A DNA stretch of 64,000 nucleotides. It comes from Gammaproteobacteria bacterium. GTDB lineage: Bacteria > Pseudomonadota > Gammaproteobacteria > Steroidobacterales > Rariloculaceae. How positions within the stretch are numbered: position 1 is the first letter of the stretch; every line of letters starts with the position of its first letter. The stretch is from positions 1-64,000 of the forward strand of contig DASVDR010000014.1 in the NCBI GenBank assembly GCA_036381015.1, written 5' to 3'. Position numbers and translations under genes: made by a program. Below the pieces are notes generated by a model, which did not search any database, was not told the DNA's origin, and saw only the letters and a list, made by a program, of their open reading frames with translations. Shown here piece after piece: positions 16,115 through 24,607 of the stretch.

Positions 16115-16354
16115 TCACGGATTGGTGGGGTCGCTGGGTCCCGCCGGGACCCACAGTCCGTGGTCGCAACGTAGCAGCACGTCCCCGCTCTTGACAGTCG
16201 TCCCATGGGGGTAAGCGCTGTCGTTGAAGAAGCACACCGGGTCCCCGGGGATCGACTCTCGCAGCATGTCGGTGTCCTCGTCCTCTTCCCAGGCCACCGG
16301 CGAGTTTCTGCGCTCGGGATCCTGCGCACCCACTTGCAGAGTCTTGCCTTCCAT
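16115..16354 (-). CDS. Small DUF1496-like protein
   Basis: A 79-residue acidic protein. Its C-terminal half, PVCFFNDSAYPHGTTVKSGD followed by VLLRCDHGLWV, resembles the DUF1496 pattern (CxYNDKAYSxGxxI...LLxC). The N-terminal half is polar, rich in Asp and Glu, without a signal peptide. A ribosome-like AGGAGG (plus-strand complement around 16358-16366) precedes the ATG at 16354. It converges with the CapA-like gene. Function is unknown; the conserved cysteines may bind metal or form a disulfide. Confidence 0.75.
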   Translation of the reverse strand: MEGKTLQVGAQDPERRNSPVAWEEDEDTDMLRESIPGDPVCFFNDSAYPHGTTVKSGDVLLRCDHGLWVPAGPSDPTNP

Positions 16355-16437
16355 GTGTACCTCCTGTGGACGGACCGACTATGTGACCATTACTCGGGAG
16401 CGGCAAACGACAGGGCTGCCGGCCGTGGTCGAGGCTC

Positions 16438-16738
16438 CTAGATCGCCGGCTCGGCCGGCAGGCGCTCCTCGGGCTTCTCCGGCTTCTCGGTCATCGTCGC
16501 CTCCGTGAGCAGCAGCACGCTCGCGATGGAAACGGCGTTCTCGAGCGCGAGGCGCACGACCTTGGCGGGATCGACGATGCCGGCCTCGAAGAGATCGACG
16601 AACTCCTTGGGGCGGCATCATAGCCGACGTTGCCTGCGCTGCTCAGCATGCGATCGACGATCACGCCGCCGTCCGCGGCCGAGTTCTCCGCAATCTGCCG
16701 CGTCGGCGCCTCGAGCGCCCGGCGCAGAATCAGCACGC
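16438..16738 (-). pseudogene. groEL: GroEL C-terminal remnant with frameshift
   Basis: The minus strand encodes only the last fifth of a GroEL chaperonin. It starts near 16738 with TGVLILRRALEAPTRQIAEN, continues as [19 protein letters not shown], then at about 16613-16620 shifts frame and continues [35 protein letters not shown] and [18 protein letters not shown] before a TAG at 16438-16440. The upstream four fifths, including the ATP-binding equatorial N-terminus and the apical domain, are missing; the sequence just upstream is the end of the ribonucleotide reductase gene. With no start region and a frameshift this cannot make a chaperonin. It is a relic of a second groEL copy. Confidence 0.85.
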
Positions 16739-16772
16739 CGGTCGGTACGGTCAGGCGAACTCGGACGCGCTC

Positions 16773-18590
16773 CTAATCGGCCTCGCGCTCCGGCACGCAA
16801 CAGAGCTTCGCGTCCTCCGCCGCGGCTTCGAGCACGGCCCCGGTGACCAGGTTCGGCCGATAGGTGGTGCAGCCCTTCAAGCCCTTGTCGAACGCGTACC
16901 GGTACACGTCCTTGAAGCGCTCGAAGGGGAAGTCCGCTGGCACGTTGATCGTCTTCGAGATGGAGTTGTCCACGTACGGCTGGAGCGCGGCCTGCATGTC
17001 GAGGTGCGCCTGCGGCGGCAGCTCGAGCGCGCTCACGAACCAGCGCGGCCGCGGCTCCGCGCCGCGCAGCGCGCGCCACCGCTCGAGCGCGTAATCGGTG
17101 AGCACGTGCTCGCTGAGCGAGCCGTCCTGCGAGAGCACGCGCCGGCGGTAGTGGAAGTCGAACACGGGCTCGATGCCGCTCGACACGTTGTTCGCGAGCA
17201 GGCTGATGGTCCCCGTCGGTGCGATCGCGGTGAGATGGCTGTTGCGGATGCCGTGGCGCGCGATGGCGTCGCGAATGTCCTCCGGCAGCGTGCGCACGAA
17301 CTCGCCCTCTAGATAGCGGTCGCGATCGAAGAACGGGAACGGTCCCTTCTCGCCGGCGAGCTCCGCCGAGCAGCGGTATGCGGCGTGGCAGATCGTCCGC
17401 ATCGCGCGAGCAGCGAGCGCGCGCGCCGGCGCCTCGCCGTAGTGGAGCCCGAGCATGATCAGGGCGTCGGCGAGCCCCGTCACGCCGAGACCGGCACGAC
17501 GGGCGCCGCGCGCCATCTCCGCCTGCTTCGCCAGCGGAAAGCGCGACACGTCGATCACGTCGTCCATCATGCGCACCGCAATGCGTGCCGTCGCCGCGAC
17601 GGCATCGAGGTCGAGCGCCGCATGCGGCGTGAACGGCTCGCGCACGAACGCCGCGAGGTTGATGGAGCCGAGGTCGCAGGCGCCGTACGGCGGCAACGGC
17701 AGCTCGCCGCACGGGTTGGTCGCGCTGATGTGCTCGCGATACCAGAGATTGTTCAGGCGATTGATGCGGTCGATGAAGAGCACGCCGGGCTCCGCGTGGT
17801 CGTACGTCGCGCGCATGAGCTCCTCCCAGAGCTCGCGCGCTGGCACGCGCGCATGCACGCGGCAGGGCACGGGCTCCATCGAGCCCGACCACCGCCGCAC
17901 GATCGTCTCGTTCCCGCCGTCGCCCGGAAACACGAGCGGCCATTCCCGCCCGTCGCGCACGGCCTCCATCAGCTCGTCCGTGACGAGCACGGATAGGTTG
18001 AAGTTGCGCAGCTCCCCCGGCGTCTGCTTCGCGCGGATGAAGGTGAGTATGTCCGGATGGTCGCAGCGCAGTGTCGCCATCATGGCGCCCCGCCGGGCCC
18101 CCGTGGACAAGAGCGTCGCGCACATCGCGTCCCAGATGCGCATGAAGGAGACCGGGCCCGAGGCGACGCCGCCGACGGCTTTCGCCGGGGTGCCCTGCGG
18201 CCGCAGCGTCGAGAAGTCGTAGCCGACGCCGCCGCCTTGCTGCATCGTGAGCGCGCCTTCCTTGAGCGCGTCGAAGATGCCGTCCATCGAGTCTACGACG
18301 GTGCCCATCACGAAGCAGTTGAAGAGCGTGACGCGCCGGCCGGTGCCGGCGCCCGCCTGGATGCGGCCGCCCGGCAGGAAGCGGAAGCCCTCGAGGGCGG
18401 AGTAGAAGCGGGCTTCCCAGCTTCGCTCGCGCTCGGCGGCCGCAAGCGCACGGGCGATGCGGCGCCAGGTGTCCTCGATCGTGCGGTCGCCTTCGCCGTC
18501 GGCGCGGAAGCGGTACTTGGTCTCCCAGACGTGGTGCGCGATCTCGGTCGTGAAGGCCGACTCTGCCATCGTCTCCTCGCTCGCGGTCAT
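16773..18590 (-). CDS. Class II (adenosylcobalamin-dependent) ribonucleotide reductase
   Basis: A 605-residue enzyme that reduces ribonucleotides to deoxyribonucleotides using coenzyme B12. Evidence: LFNCFVMGTV with an active-site cysteine, the QQGGGVGYDFSTLRP motif, ATNPCGELPLPPYGACDLGS with the radical-site and second redox cysteine, IAPTGTISLLANNVSSGIEP, and a C-terminal Cys pair (LCCVPE) that can act as the reductant. There is no small radical subunit gene nearby and no N-terminal ATP cone, which fits a compact class II (NrdJ-like) enzyme. An alternative ATG eight codons in (MAESAFTTEI) is equally plausible. It is followed by the GroEL relic and preceded by the small zinc-ribbon gene. Confidence 0.93.
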   Translation of the reverse strand: MTASEETMAESAFTTEIAHHVWETKYRFRADGEGDRTIEDTWRRIARALAAAERERSWEARFYSALEGFRFLPGGRIQAGAGTGRRVTLFNCFVMGTVVDSMDGIFDALKEGALTMQQGGGVGYDFSTLRPQGTPAKAVGGVASGPVSFMRIWDAMCATLLSTGARRGAMMATLRCDHPDILTFIRAKQTPGELRNFNLSVLVTDELMEAVRDGREWPLVFPGDGGNETIVRRWSGSMEPVPCRVHARVPARELWEELMRATYDHAEPGVLFIDRINRLNNLWYREHISATNPCGELPLPPYGACDLGSINLAAFVREPFTPHAALDLDAVAATARIAVRMMDDVIDVSRFPLAKQAEMARGARRAGLGVTGLADALIMLGLHYGEAPARALAARAMRTICHAAYRCSAELAGEKGPFPFFDRDRYLEGEFVRTLPEDIRDAIARHGIRNSHLTAIAPTGTISLLANNVSSGIEPVFDFHYRRRVLSQDGSLSEHVLTDYALERWRALRGAEPRPRWFVSALELPPQAHLDMQAALQPYVDNSISKTINVPADFPFERFKDVYRYAFDKGLKGCTTYRPNLVTGAVLEAAAEDAKLCCVPEREAD

Positions 18591-18650
18591 TCTAGCTCCT
18601 CGCGCGATGCGGGAGGCTCGGAGAGCCTGGGCTCTCGAGCGGGATTGCGC

Positions 18651-18884
18651 TCAGATTCGGTCGACGGCTCGTCCGACGCCCTCGGAGTGGGCGCAGTGAG
18701 CGCAGCAATACATGCTGGCACTCGCTTCGATGCCGTGGCCTATGATGCGGTTGCCGCAATGCTTGCACGTGGGGGCCAGGGCGTTGATGGCGCACTCGAA
18801 CGAATCGAACGTGTGGGCCTTGCCGTTCATCGTGACCTGAAAGGCCTTGTCGTAGTCGTTGCCGCACGTCTCACACGTGGTCAT
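18651..18884 (-). CDS. Small zinc-ribbon-type protein
   Basis: A 77-residue protein with eight cysteines in three CxxC or similar groups: CETCGNDYDKAF, FECAINALAPTCKHCGNRII and MYCCAHCAHSEG, plus histidines. The pattern predicts one or two zinc ribbons. Comparable proteins are widespread in proteobacteria and usually annotated as hypothetical. It lies 60 bases upstream of the ribonucleotide reductase gene on the same strand and may be cotranscribed with it. An AGGTGCG ribosome-like site precedes the ATG. Function unknown; a metal-binding regulatory or chaperone role is possible. Confidence 0.8.
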   Translation of the reverse strand: MTTCETCGNDYDKAFQVTMNGKAHTFDSFECAINALAPTCKHCGNRIIGHGIEASASMYCCAHCAHSEGVGRAVDRI

Positions 18885-19026
18885 TTCGCACCTCCGGTGT
18901 CATTCGAGCTACATTCGCAACATAGCGCCGCATGGTCCGAATCGACGATACGAACATCTACCTAGGCATGGAGGCCGGCGCGTGCATGCCGAGCGGCGCC
19001 CGAGCGAAACGGTACGTGCAGACGGG

Positions 19027-20616
19027 CTACAGACCCCACGGAAGACCGAGCAGGTGCCAGAGGGCCAGCAGCAACGTCCACGCGACGAACAGGACGACGA
19101 CATACGGCAGCATCAGGGCGATGACCGTCCCGACGCCGGCTTTCGGGTCGTACTTCATCGCGAAAGACACGATCAGCGCGAAATAAGCGTTCAACGGCGA
19201 GATCGCATTGACCGGCGAGTCCCCGACGCGATACGCCGCGAGGACGGCCTCGGGATCGACATTGAGCCGCATCAGCAGCGGCACGAACACGGGAGCGAAG
19301 ATCGCCCACTTCGGTATCGCGCCGGTCATGATCAGGTCGAGTATCGCGACGACGAACACGAAACCGACCAGCAACGTCAGCGCGTTCAGGCCCGCCCCTT
19401 CGAGCACGTCGCCGAGGGACACGGCGGCGAGCGTCGCGAGGTTCGTGTAGGTGAAGAAGGCGAGGAACTGGCTGATCACGAACAGCAGGAAGATCAGGCC
19501 CGCGAGGCCGCGAACCGCCTTCTCCATGGCATTGACCGCGTCGACGCTCGTGCGCAGCGTCCGCGCGCCGACTCCATAAGCCCAGCCCGCCGCAAGAAAA
19601 ACGATCGTGATGAAGACGATCAGGCCGTTCATGAACGGCGAGTCGGCGAGGAGGCTTCCCGTTTCCGGATTGCGGAGCGGCGCCCATGACGGCAGGGTCA
19701 GCAGCGCGAACACGGCGAGCGTTGCGAGGAGCGCAAAGGTCGCGTACTTCAGCCCCCTCGACTCGTCCTGCGACATGCCGCCCTCGCCGCTGACGGGCTC
19801 CGGGCGTTCGCCCGTGTATTCACCGAGACGAGGCTCGACGACCTTCTCGGTGATCAGCGAGACCAGGATCGTCAGCAATATCACGGACGCGACCGAGAAC
19901 CAGAAGTTCGCGGTCAGCTCGATCGAGCGCGACGGATCGAGGATATGGATGGCGTCGTTGGTGATGCCGGTGAGGATGCCGTCGAGCGGCTTGATCAGAA
20001 TGTTCACGCTGAAGACGGCCGCGACACCGGCGAACGACGCCGCAAGCCCCGCCAGCGGATGCCTGCCGAGGCTCAGGAACGCGGCGGCGGCGAGCGGGAT
20101 GAGCACGAGGTAGCCGGCGTCCGCCGCGACGCTCGACAGGATCCCGATGAACACGAGGATGTAGGTCATCGCCTTGCGGGGCGCAACCAGCACGAGCTTG
20201 TGGATCAGCGCGCGGATGAGACCCGCTTCCTCCGCGACGCCGACGCCGAGCATCGCGACGATGATCACGCCCACCGCGGTGAAGCTCATGAAGTTGTCGA
20301 CGACCCCCGTGAACATGAAGCGGAAGCCGTCCGCCGTCAGCAGGCTTTGAGCGGCGACGCTGTTTTCGACGAGCTCCCCCGTTTCCGGGTCGATCGCCTC
20401 GAACGTGACCGCCGCTCCGAAGAGATAAAAGACGTGAGACAGCAGGATCAGAATGCCGATCAGCATCACGAAGATGACGACCGGATGCGGGACCCTGTTG
20501 CCGACGCGCTCGACGACGTCGAGGAGCCTTTCGACACGAGATTTTCGTTCGCCGACCTCCTCGCCGACCTCGGACGGAAGTTCGGCAGGCGCAACCGGCT
20601 CCGATCGCTTCGCCAT
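19027..20616 (-). CDS. abgT: AbgT-family transporter
   Basis: A 529-residue inner-membrane protein with about a dozen hydrophobic helices. Family landmarks include RVERLLDVVERVGNRVPHPV near the N-terminus, the reentrant AADAGYLVLIPLAAAAF, SVNILIKPLDGILTG, and in the second half ARTLRTSVDAVNAM and INAISPLNAYFALIV-type sequence (PVNAISPLNAYFAL). AbgT proteins import p-aminobenzoyl-glutamate in E. coli, while MtrF and YdaH are proposed to export sulfonamides, so direction and substrate are open. The ATG at 20616 is chosen because the protein then begins with a short soluble segment typical of the family. It lies 44 bases downstream of the DUF1269 gene on the same strand. Confidence 0.92.
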   Translation of the reverse strand: MAKRSEPVAPAELPSEVGEEVGERKSRVERLLDVVERVGNRVPHPVVIFVMLIGILILLSHVFYLFGAAVTFEAIDPETGELVENSVAAQSLLTADGFRFMFTGVVDNFMSFTAVGVIIVAMLGVGVAEEAGLIRALIHKLVLVAPRKAMTYILVFIGILSSVAADAGYLVLIPLAAAAFLSLGRHPLAGLAASFAGVAAVFSVNILIKPLDGILTGITNDAIHILDPSRSIELTANFWFSVASVILLTILVSLITEKVVEPRLGEYTGERPEPVSGEGGMSQDESRGLKYATFALLATLAVFALLTLPSWAPLRNPETGSLLADSPFMNGLIVFITIVFLAAGWAYGVGARTLRTSVDAVNAMEKAVRGLAGLIFLLFVISQFLAFFTYTNLATLAAVSLGDVLEGAGLNALTLLVGFVFVVAILDLIMTGAIPKWAIFAPVFVPLLMRLNVDPEAVLAAYRVGDSPVNAISPLNAYFALIVSFAMKYDPKAGVGTVIALMLPYVVVLFVAWTLLLALWHLLGLPWGL

Positions 20617-20660
20617 GGTCCATTTCTCCCCGCCGCCCCAGCGGCCGCGGACTTCCGTCT

Positions 20661-21155
20661 CTACGCTGCCTTCTCGAGCGCCTCCCTCAGCGATTCCTCC
20701 TCGTCCTTGTCGAGCGACGTGCGAAACACCCGCCCCTTGCCCGCGAACTCCTTCAGCCCGTCGAGGACCTTGTCGACGGTGGCGCGCCGGACGAGAACGA
20801 AGAGCGCCGATGAGCCGGGTTTGAGCGACCGCCCGAGCTCCTTCATCATCGCGTCGTCGATACCGATGTCCGAGAATCGTCCCGACAGCGCCCCCGCCGT
20901 GGCGCCTACGGCTGCGCCGAGGAGCGGGTTGAGAAAGATGAGGCCGATGAGCATGCCCCAGAAGCCGCCGCCCACCGCGCCGGCGCTCGTGAGGTTCACG
21001 ATCTGATCCAGTTTCGTCTTGCCCTTCTGGTTCCGTGTGACGACGACGGAATCCTCCATCTCGATCAGGTATTCCTTCTGCATTTTCAGAAGCCGGTTGC
21101 GCATGTCGAAGGCGGTCGTTTCGTCGTCGAATACCACTGCCACCAGAGTGCTCAT
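20661..21155 (-). CDS. DUF1269 family membrane-associated protein
   Basis: A 164-residue protein with the DUF1269 layout: an N-terminal soluble domain starting MSTLVAVVFDDETTAFDMRN, a central glycine-rich membrane hairpin (GAVGGGFWGMLIGLIFLNPL then GAAVGATAGALSG), and a C-terminal domain with GSSALFVLVRRATVDKVLDGL. An AAGGAG ribosome site seven bases upstream supports the ATG at 21155. It precedes the AbgT gene. DUF1269 proteins are common small membrane proteins of unknown role. The 184 bases upstream contain the shared 18-bp motif noted separately. Confidence 0.88.
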   Translation of the reverse strand: MSTLVAVVFDDETTAFDMRNRLLKMQKEYLIEMEDSVVVTRNQKGKTKLDQIVNLTSAGAVGGGFWGMLIGLIFLNPLLGAAVGATAGALSGRFSDIGIDDAMMKELGRSLKPGSSALFVLVRRATVDKVLDGLKEFAGKGRVFRTSLDKDEEESLREALEKAA

Positions 21156-21288
21156 CTCCGTCTCCTTTGCGCCGCGGCGCATCGTCGGTCGAGCTCGAAT
21201 TTCTTCCCCGGGCTGAACGCGTCGAGCCTGGAAGCCGCGAGCGCGGATCTACGACGCACGCTTGCACGCGGGAATGGAGACGGCAAGT

Positions 21289-21306
21289 TGGCCTTTGGTC
21301 CAATGG
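21289..21306 (+). promoter_or_regulatory. 18-bp motif upstream of the MFS pair, shared with glutaminase
   Basis: TGGCCTTTGGTCCAATGG lies 33 bases before the first MFS start codon. It matches 15 of 18 positions, without gaps, with the sequence at 29281-29298 that lies 38 bases before the glutaminase start. Same strand, same distance and an inverted-repeat core suggest a shared regulator site. The regulator is unknown. Confidence 0.45.
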
Positions 21307-21339
21307 AGCCGGCAGCGCTCGCGGACATTACGATGAGTC

Positions 21340-22995
21340 ATGCAGGAGGTGGGCGCAGACGCCGCGACCGCGACGGCGCCGGTTTCGGATGCGAGAGCCC
21401 GGGCCGAGCCGCATGCCTCCTGGATGCCGATGCTCACCATCGCGCTCGCGCAAATGCTGATGGTCTTCAACGTGTCGACGCTGCAGGTGTCGATCGAAAG
21501 CGTCGCGTCGAGCTTCAACGCGCCGGCCACCACTGTCGGTACGGCGATCGTGACCTACTCGCTCGTCGTCGCCGGGCTCATCATGCTGGGTGCGCGAATC
21601 GCGCAGGTGTTCGGTTCGCGGCGCGTGTTCCGCCTTGCCGTCGCGCTGTTCGGGGGCGCGATGGCCGTGATGGCGTCGAGCCGGAACGTTCCGATGATGC
21701 TCGTCGCGCAGATCGTGGCGGGGCTCGCGGCCGCAGGGCTGGTCCCGGCGCTCGTCGTGATGATCGCGGACCACTACAGCGGGCACCAGCGCGCGAAGGC
21801 CCTGGCCTGGCTTGGGGGAGCCCAGGCGCTCGGCATCGTGCTCGCGTTTCTGATCGCGGGCTGGCTCGCCACGACCGTCGGGTGGCGATTCACATTCGGC
21901 GGGCTCATTCTCGTCGCCGGCGTCGTCTACCTCCTGAGCGGCAAGCTCGAGGTGCGGCCGGCGCCCTCGGGCGTCAGCATCGACTGGACCGGTATCGTGC
22001 TCGCCGCTGCGGCTATCCTGCTGATCAGCGTCGGGGCGAACAACCTCACGGACTGGGGCGGGCTGCTGGCTCGGCCCGCCGCGCCGTTCAGCGTGCTCGA
22101 TATGTCGCCGGCGCCGATGATGATCATCGCGGGTCTCTTCCTGATCGAGGCGTTCGTCACGTGGTCGCGCCGGCGCGAGGCGCGCGGCAAGACGCCGCTC
22201 GTCGCGCTCGACGTCGTCGACACGCCGGCGGAGCGCGCCGCCCTGCTCACGATGTTCACGGTCGGTGCGATCGGCTCGGCGCTCACGTTTCTGATTCCGC
22301 TCTACATCCAGGTCGTCCAGGGCGGCAGCGGGCTCGACACGGCAGCGGCCGTGATCCCGTTCTCGCTCGCGAGCTTCATGGCGGCCGTGCTCGTGGTCGG
22401 GCTCTATCGCTTCGCGAGCCCTCGCGTCATCGCGCGCTGCGCCTTTTTCGTCACGACGGTCGCGCTCGCGCTCCTCGCCGCGGTCATCCGCAACGACTGG
22501 GGCACCGGCATGGTCGTCTCCGGCATGGTGCTGGCAGGCCTCGGCGAGGGAGCCCTCGTCGCGCTGCTCTTCAACGTGCTCGTCTCCGCGTCACCGAAGG
22601 AGCTCGCGGGCGACGTCGGATCGCTCCGCGGCTGCACGAACAATCTCGCGGCGGGCGTCGGCACGGCGGTCGCGTCCGCGCTCGTCATCAGCGTCCTCGG
22701 CACCGGCGTGCACCGCGAGCTCGTCCACAATCCGCTGATCCCGGACGAGCTGAAGGCCGAGTTCAACCTCGACGACGTGCCGTTCGTCAGCAACGATCGC
22801 CTGCTCGCCGCGCTCGCGAACACGGCCGCCACGGGCGAGCAAAAGAACGAAGCCGTGCGCATCAACACGGAGGCTCGGCTCGTGGCGCTCAAGATCTCGT
22901 TCATCGCGCTGTCCGGTTTCGCGTTGCTCGCATTCTTCCCTTCCGGAGCGCTGCCCGGTGCCGCGCGCGGCCGCGTCGTGCCGGACGGCGAGTGA
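21340..22995 (+). CDS. MFS transporter, DHA2-like (first of a tandem pair)
   Basis: A 551-residue major facilitator protein with about 14 hydrophobic helices, the count expected for DHA2 drug:H+ antiporters. Typical segments are WMPMLTIALAQMLMVFNVST (helix 1), LGARIAQVFGSRRVFRLA (a motif A-like loop between helices 2 and 3), and LAWLGGAQALGIVLAFLIAG. A large loop after helix 13 precedes the last helix. It is about half identical by eye to the next gene, so the two arose by tandem duplication. No membrane-fusion partner is adjacent, but the outer-membrane-type protein at 24608 follows. Substrate unknown. Confidence 0.9.
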   Translation: MQEVGADAATATAPVSDARARAEPHASWMPMLTIALAQMLMVFNVSTLQVSIESVASSFNAPATTVGTAIVTYSLVVAGLIMLGARIAQVFGSRRVFRLAVALFGGAMAVMASSRNVPMMLVAQIVAGLAAAGLVPALVVMIADHYSGHQRAKALAWLGGAQALGIVLAFLIAGWLATTVGWRFTFGGLILVAGVVYLLSGKLEVRPAPSGVSIDWTGIVLAAAAILLISVGANNLTDWGGLLARPAAPFSVLDMSPAPMMIIAGLFLIEAFVTWSRRREARGKTPLVALDVVDTPAERAALLTMFTVGAIGSALTFLIPLYIQVVQGGSGLDTAAAVIPFSLASFMAAVLVVGLYRFASPRVIARCAFFVTTVALALLAAVIRNDWGTGMVVSGMVLAGLGEGALVALLFNVLVSASPKELAGDVGSLRGCTNNLAAGVGTAVASALVISVLGTGVHRELVHNPLIPDELKAEFNLDDVPFVSNDRLLAALANTAATGEQKNEAVRINTEARLVALKISFIALSGFALLAFFPSGALPGAARGRVVPDGE

Positions 22996-22999
22996 CCCC

Positions 23000-24607
23000 G
23001 TGGCGCGATCGCTTCCCGTGAGCGCAGCAGAAGCCGAGGCGCGTGCGTCATGGATGCCGCTGGTCGTCATCGCGCTCGCGCAATTGCTCCTGGTCTTCAA
23101 TCTCACGACGCTCAAGGTCTCCGTCGACGCCATCGCGGAAGGCCTCGGCACGCCCGCGAGCTCCGTCAAGACGGCGATCGTCCTGCACTTCCTCGTCGTC
23201 GCGGCCTTTATCATGCTCGGCGCGCGCATCGCCCAGCGCTTCGGCGCCCGGCACGTATTCCGAGCGACCGCCCTGATGCTGACCGCGGCCATGGCACTGA
23301 CGGCCGCGGCTCGAAACGCAGGCGCGATGATGCTTGCGCAGACGATCGCGGGCATGGCGTCGGCGGCGTTGATTCCGACCTCGGTCGTGATGATCTCGGA
23401 CCATTACCGCGGGAGTCAGCAGTCCCGGGCGCTCGGCTGGCTCGGCGCCATGCAGGCGATCGGGATCGTGCCGGCGTTTTTGATCGCCGGCTATCTCGCC
23501 GTTTCGGCGCAATGGCGCCTCACTTTCGCGCTGCTCGCGGTCTTCGCCGCAGGGCTCTACTTCTCGGGCGCGAGCCTGCGCGGCGCCGACACGCGCGCCA
23601 GGATCCACATCGATGCCGCGGGCGTCGTTCTCGCTGCCTCCGCGATGCTGCTGATCGGCATCGGCGCCGACAAAGTCGCGTATTGGGGCGTCTGGCGAGC
23701 GCGGCCGGCCGCCCCGCTCAGCGTTTTCGATTTGTCGCCGGCGCCGATCGCGATCGTCGCGGGCGTTTTGCTCTTGCATGCGTTCGTCGTGTGGACGCGC
23801 CGGTGCCGGGCGACCGGCCGCATGCCGCTGTGCGCGCCTGAATTGCTCGGCAGCACCCGAGAGCGGTCCGCGCTGTTGTCGATGTTCACGATCGGGGCGC
23901 TCGGCGCCGGCCTGACCTTCCTGATCCCTCTCTACATCGAGGTCGTGCAGGGACGCACTAGCCTCTATACGGCCGTCGCGCTCGTGCCTTTCACGTTGGC
24001 GAGCTTCGCGACGGCGATCGTCATCGTGCGCTTCGACTCGCGGCTCGGCGCGCGGCGCATTGCGCGGGCCGCGTTTCTGCTGGTCGCGTGCGGGCTGGCG
24101 CTGCTCGGCGCAACGGTTCGCAACGACTGGAGCGACACGATGGTGGTGCTCGCCTTGATCGTGACCGGGCTCGGCGAAGGCGCCCTGGCGGCCGTGTTGT
24201 TCAAGCTGCTCTCCTCGAGCGTGCCCGGGGATTTGGCGGGGGACGTCGGCTCCGTCTGCGGCAGCACGAGCTTCCTCGGCTCGGGCGTCGGCACGGCCCT
24301 CGCTGCCGGGCTCCTCGTCGGCGTGCTCGGCTCGAGCGTGCGGAGCCATGTGTCGGCGAATCCGCTGATCTCCGCGGAGATTCGCGCGCAATTCGACCTC
24401 GACAGCGTTTCGTTCGTGAGCAACGAGCAGTTGCTGCGCGCGCTCGAGCGCACGAACGCGACCCCAAACGAGGTGAGTGAGGCGGTGCGCATCAATACCG
24501 AGGCGCGCCTCGACGCGCTCAAGGTCTCCTTCTACGTGCTGGCCGGGCTCGCGCTGCTCGCGTTCGTTCCCGCAGCCGGCGTGTCCAAAGCTCGGGGAGG
24601 CAAGTGA
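23000..24607 (+). CDS. MFS transporter, DHA2-like (second of a tandem pair)
   Basis: A protein of about 535 residues, paralogous to the preceding transporter along its whole length: WMPLVVIALAQLLLVFNLTT, LGARIAQRFGARHVFRATAL, LGWLGAMQAIGIVPAFLIAG and the same C-terminal NTEARLDALKVSF segment. The start is uncertain. A GTG at 23000, four bases after the previous stop, is chosen; an ATG at 22958 inside the previous gene and a GTG at 23018 are alternatives. The motif A-like loop is retained, so both copies look functional. The gene is immediately followed by the outer-membrane-type protein, so the three are likely one operon. Confidence 0.88.
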   Translation: MARSLPVSAAEAEARASWMPLVVIALAQLLLVFNLTTLKVSVDAIAEGLGTPASSVKTAIVLHFLVVAAFIMLGARIAQRFGARHVFRATALMLTAAMALTAAARNAGAMMLAQTIAGMASAALIPTSVVMISDHYRGSQQSRALGWLGAMQAIGIVPAFLIAGYLAVSAQWRLTFALLAVFAAGLYFSGASLRGADTRARIHIDAAGVVLAASAMLLIGIGADKVAYWGVWRARPAAPLSVFDLSPAPIAIVAGVLLLHAFVVWTRRCRATGRMPLCAPELLGSTRERSALLSMFTIGALGAGLTFLIPLYIEVVQGRTSLYTAVALVPFTLASFATAIVIVRFDSRLGARRIARAAFLLVACGLALLGATVRNDWSDTMVVLALIVTGLGEGALAAVLFKLLSSSVPGDLAGDVGSVCGSTSFLGSGVGTALAAGLLVGVLGSSVRSHVSANPLISAEIRAQFDLDSVSFVSNEQLLRALERTNATPNEVSEAVRINTEARLDALKVSFYVLAGLALLAFVPAAGVSKARGGK

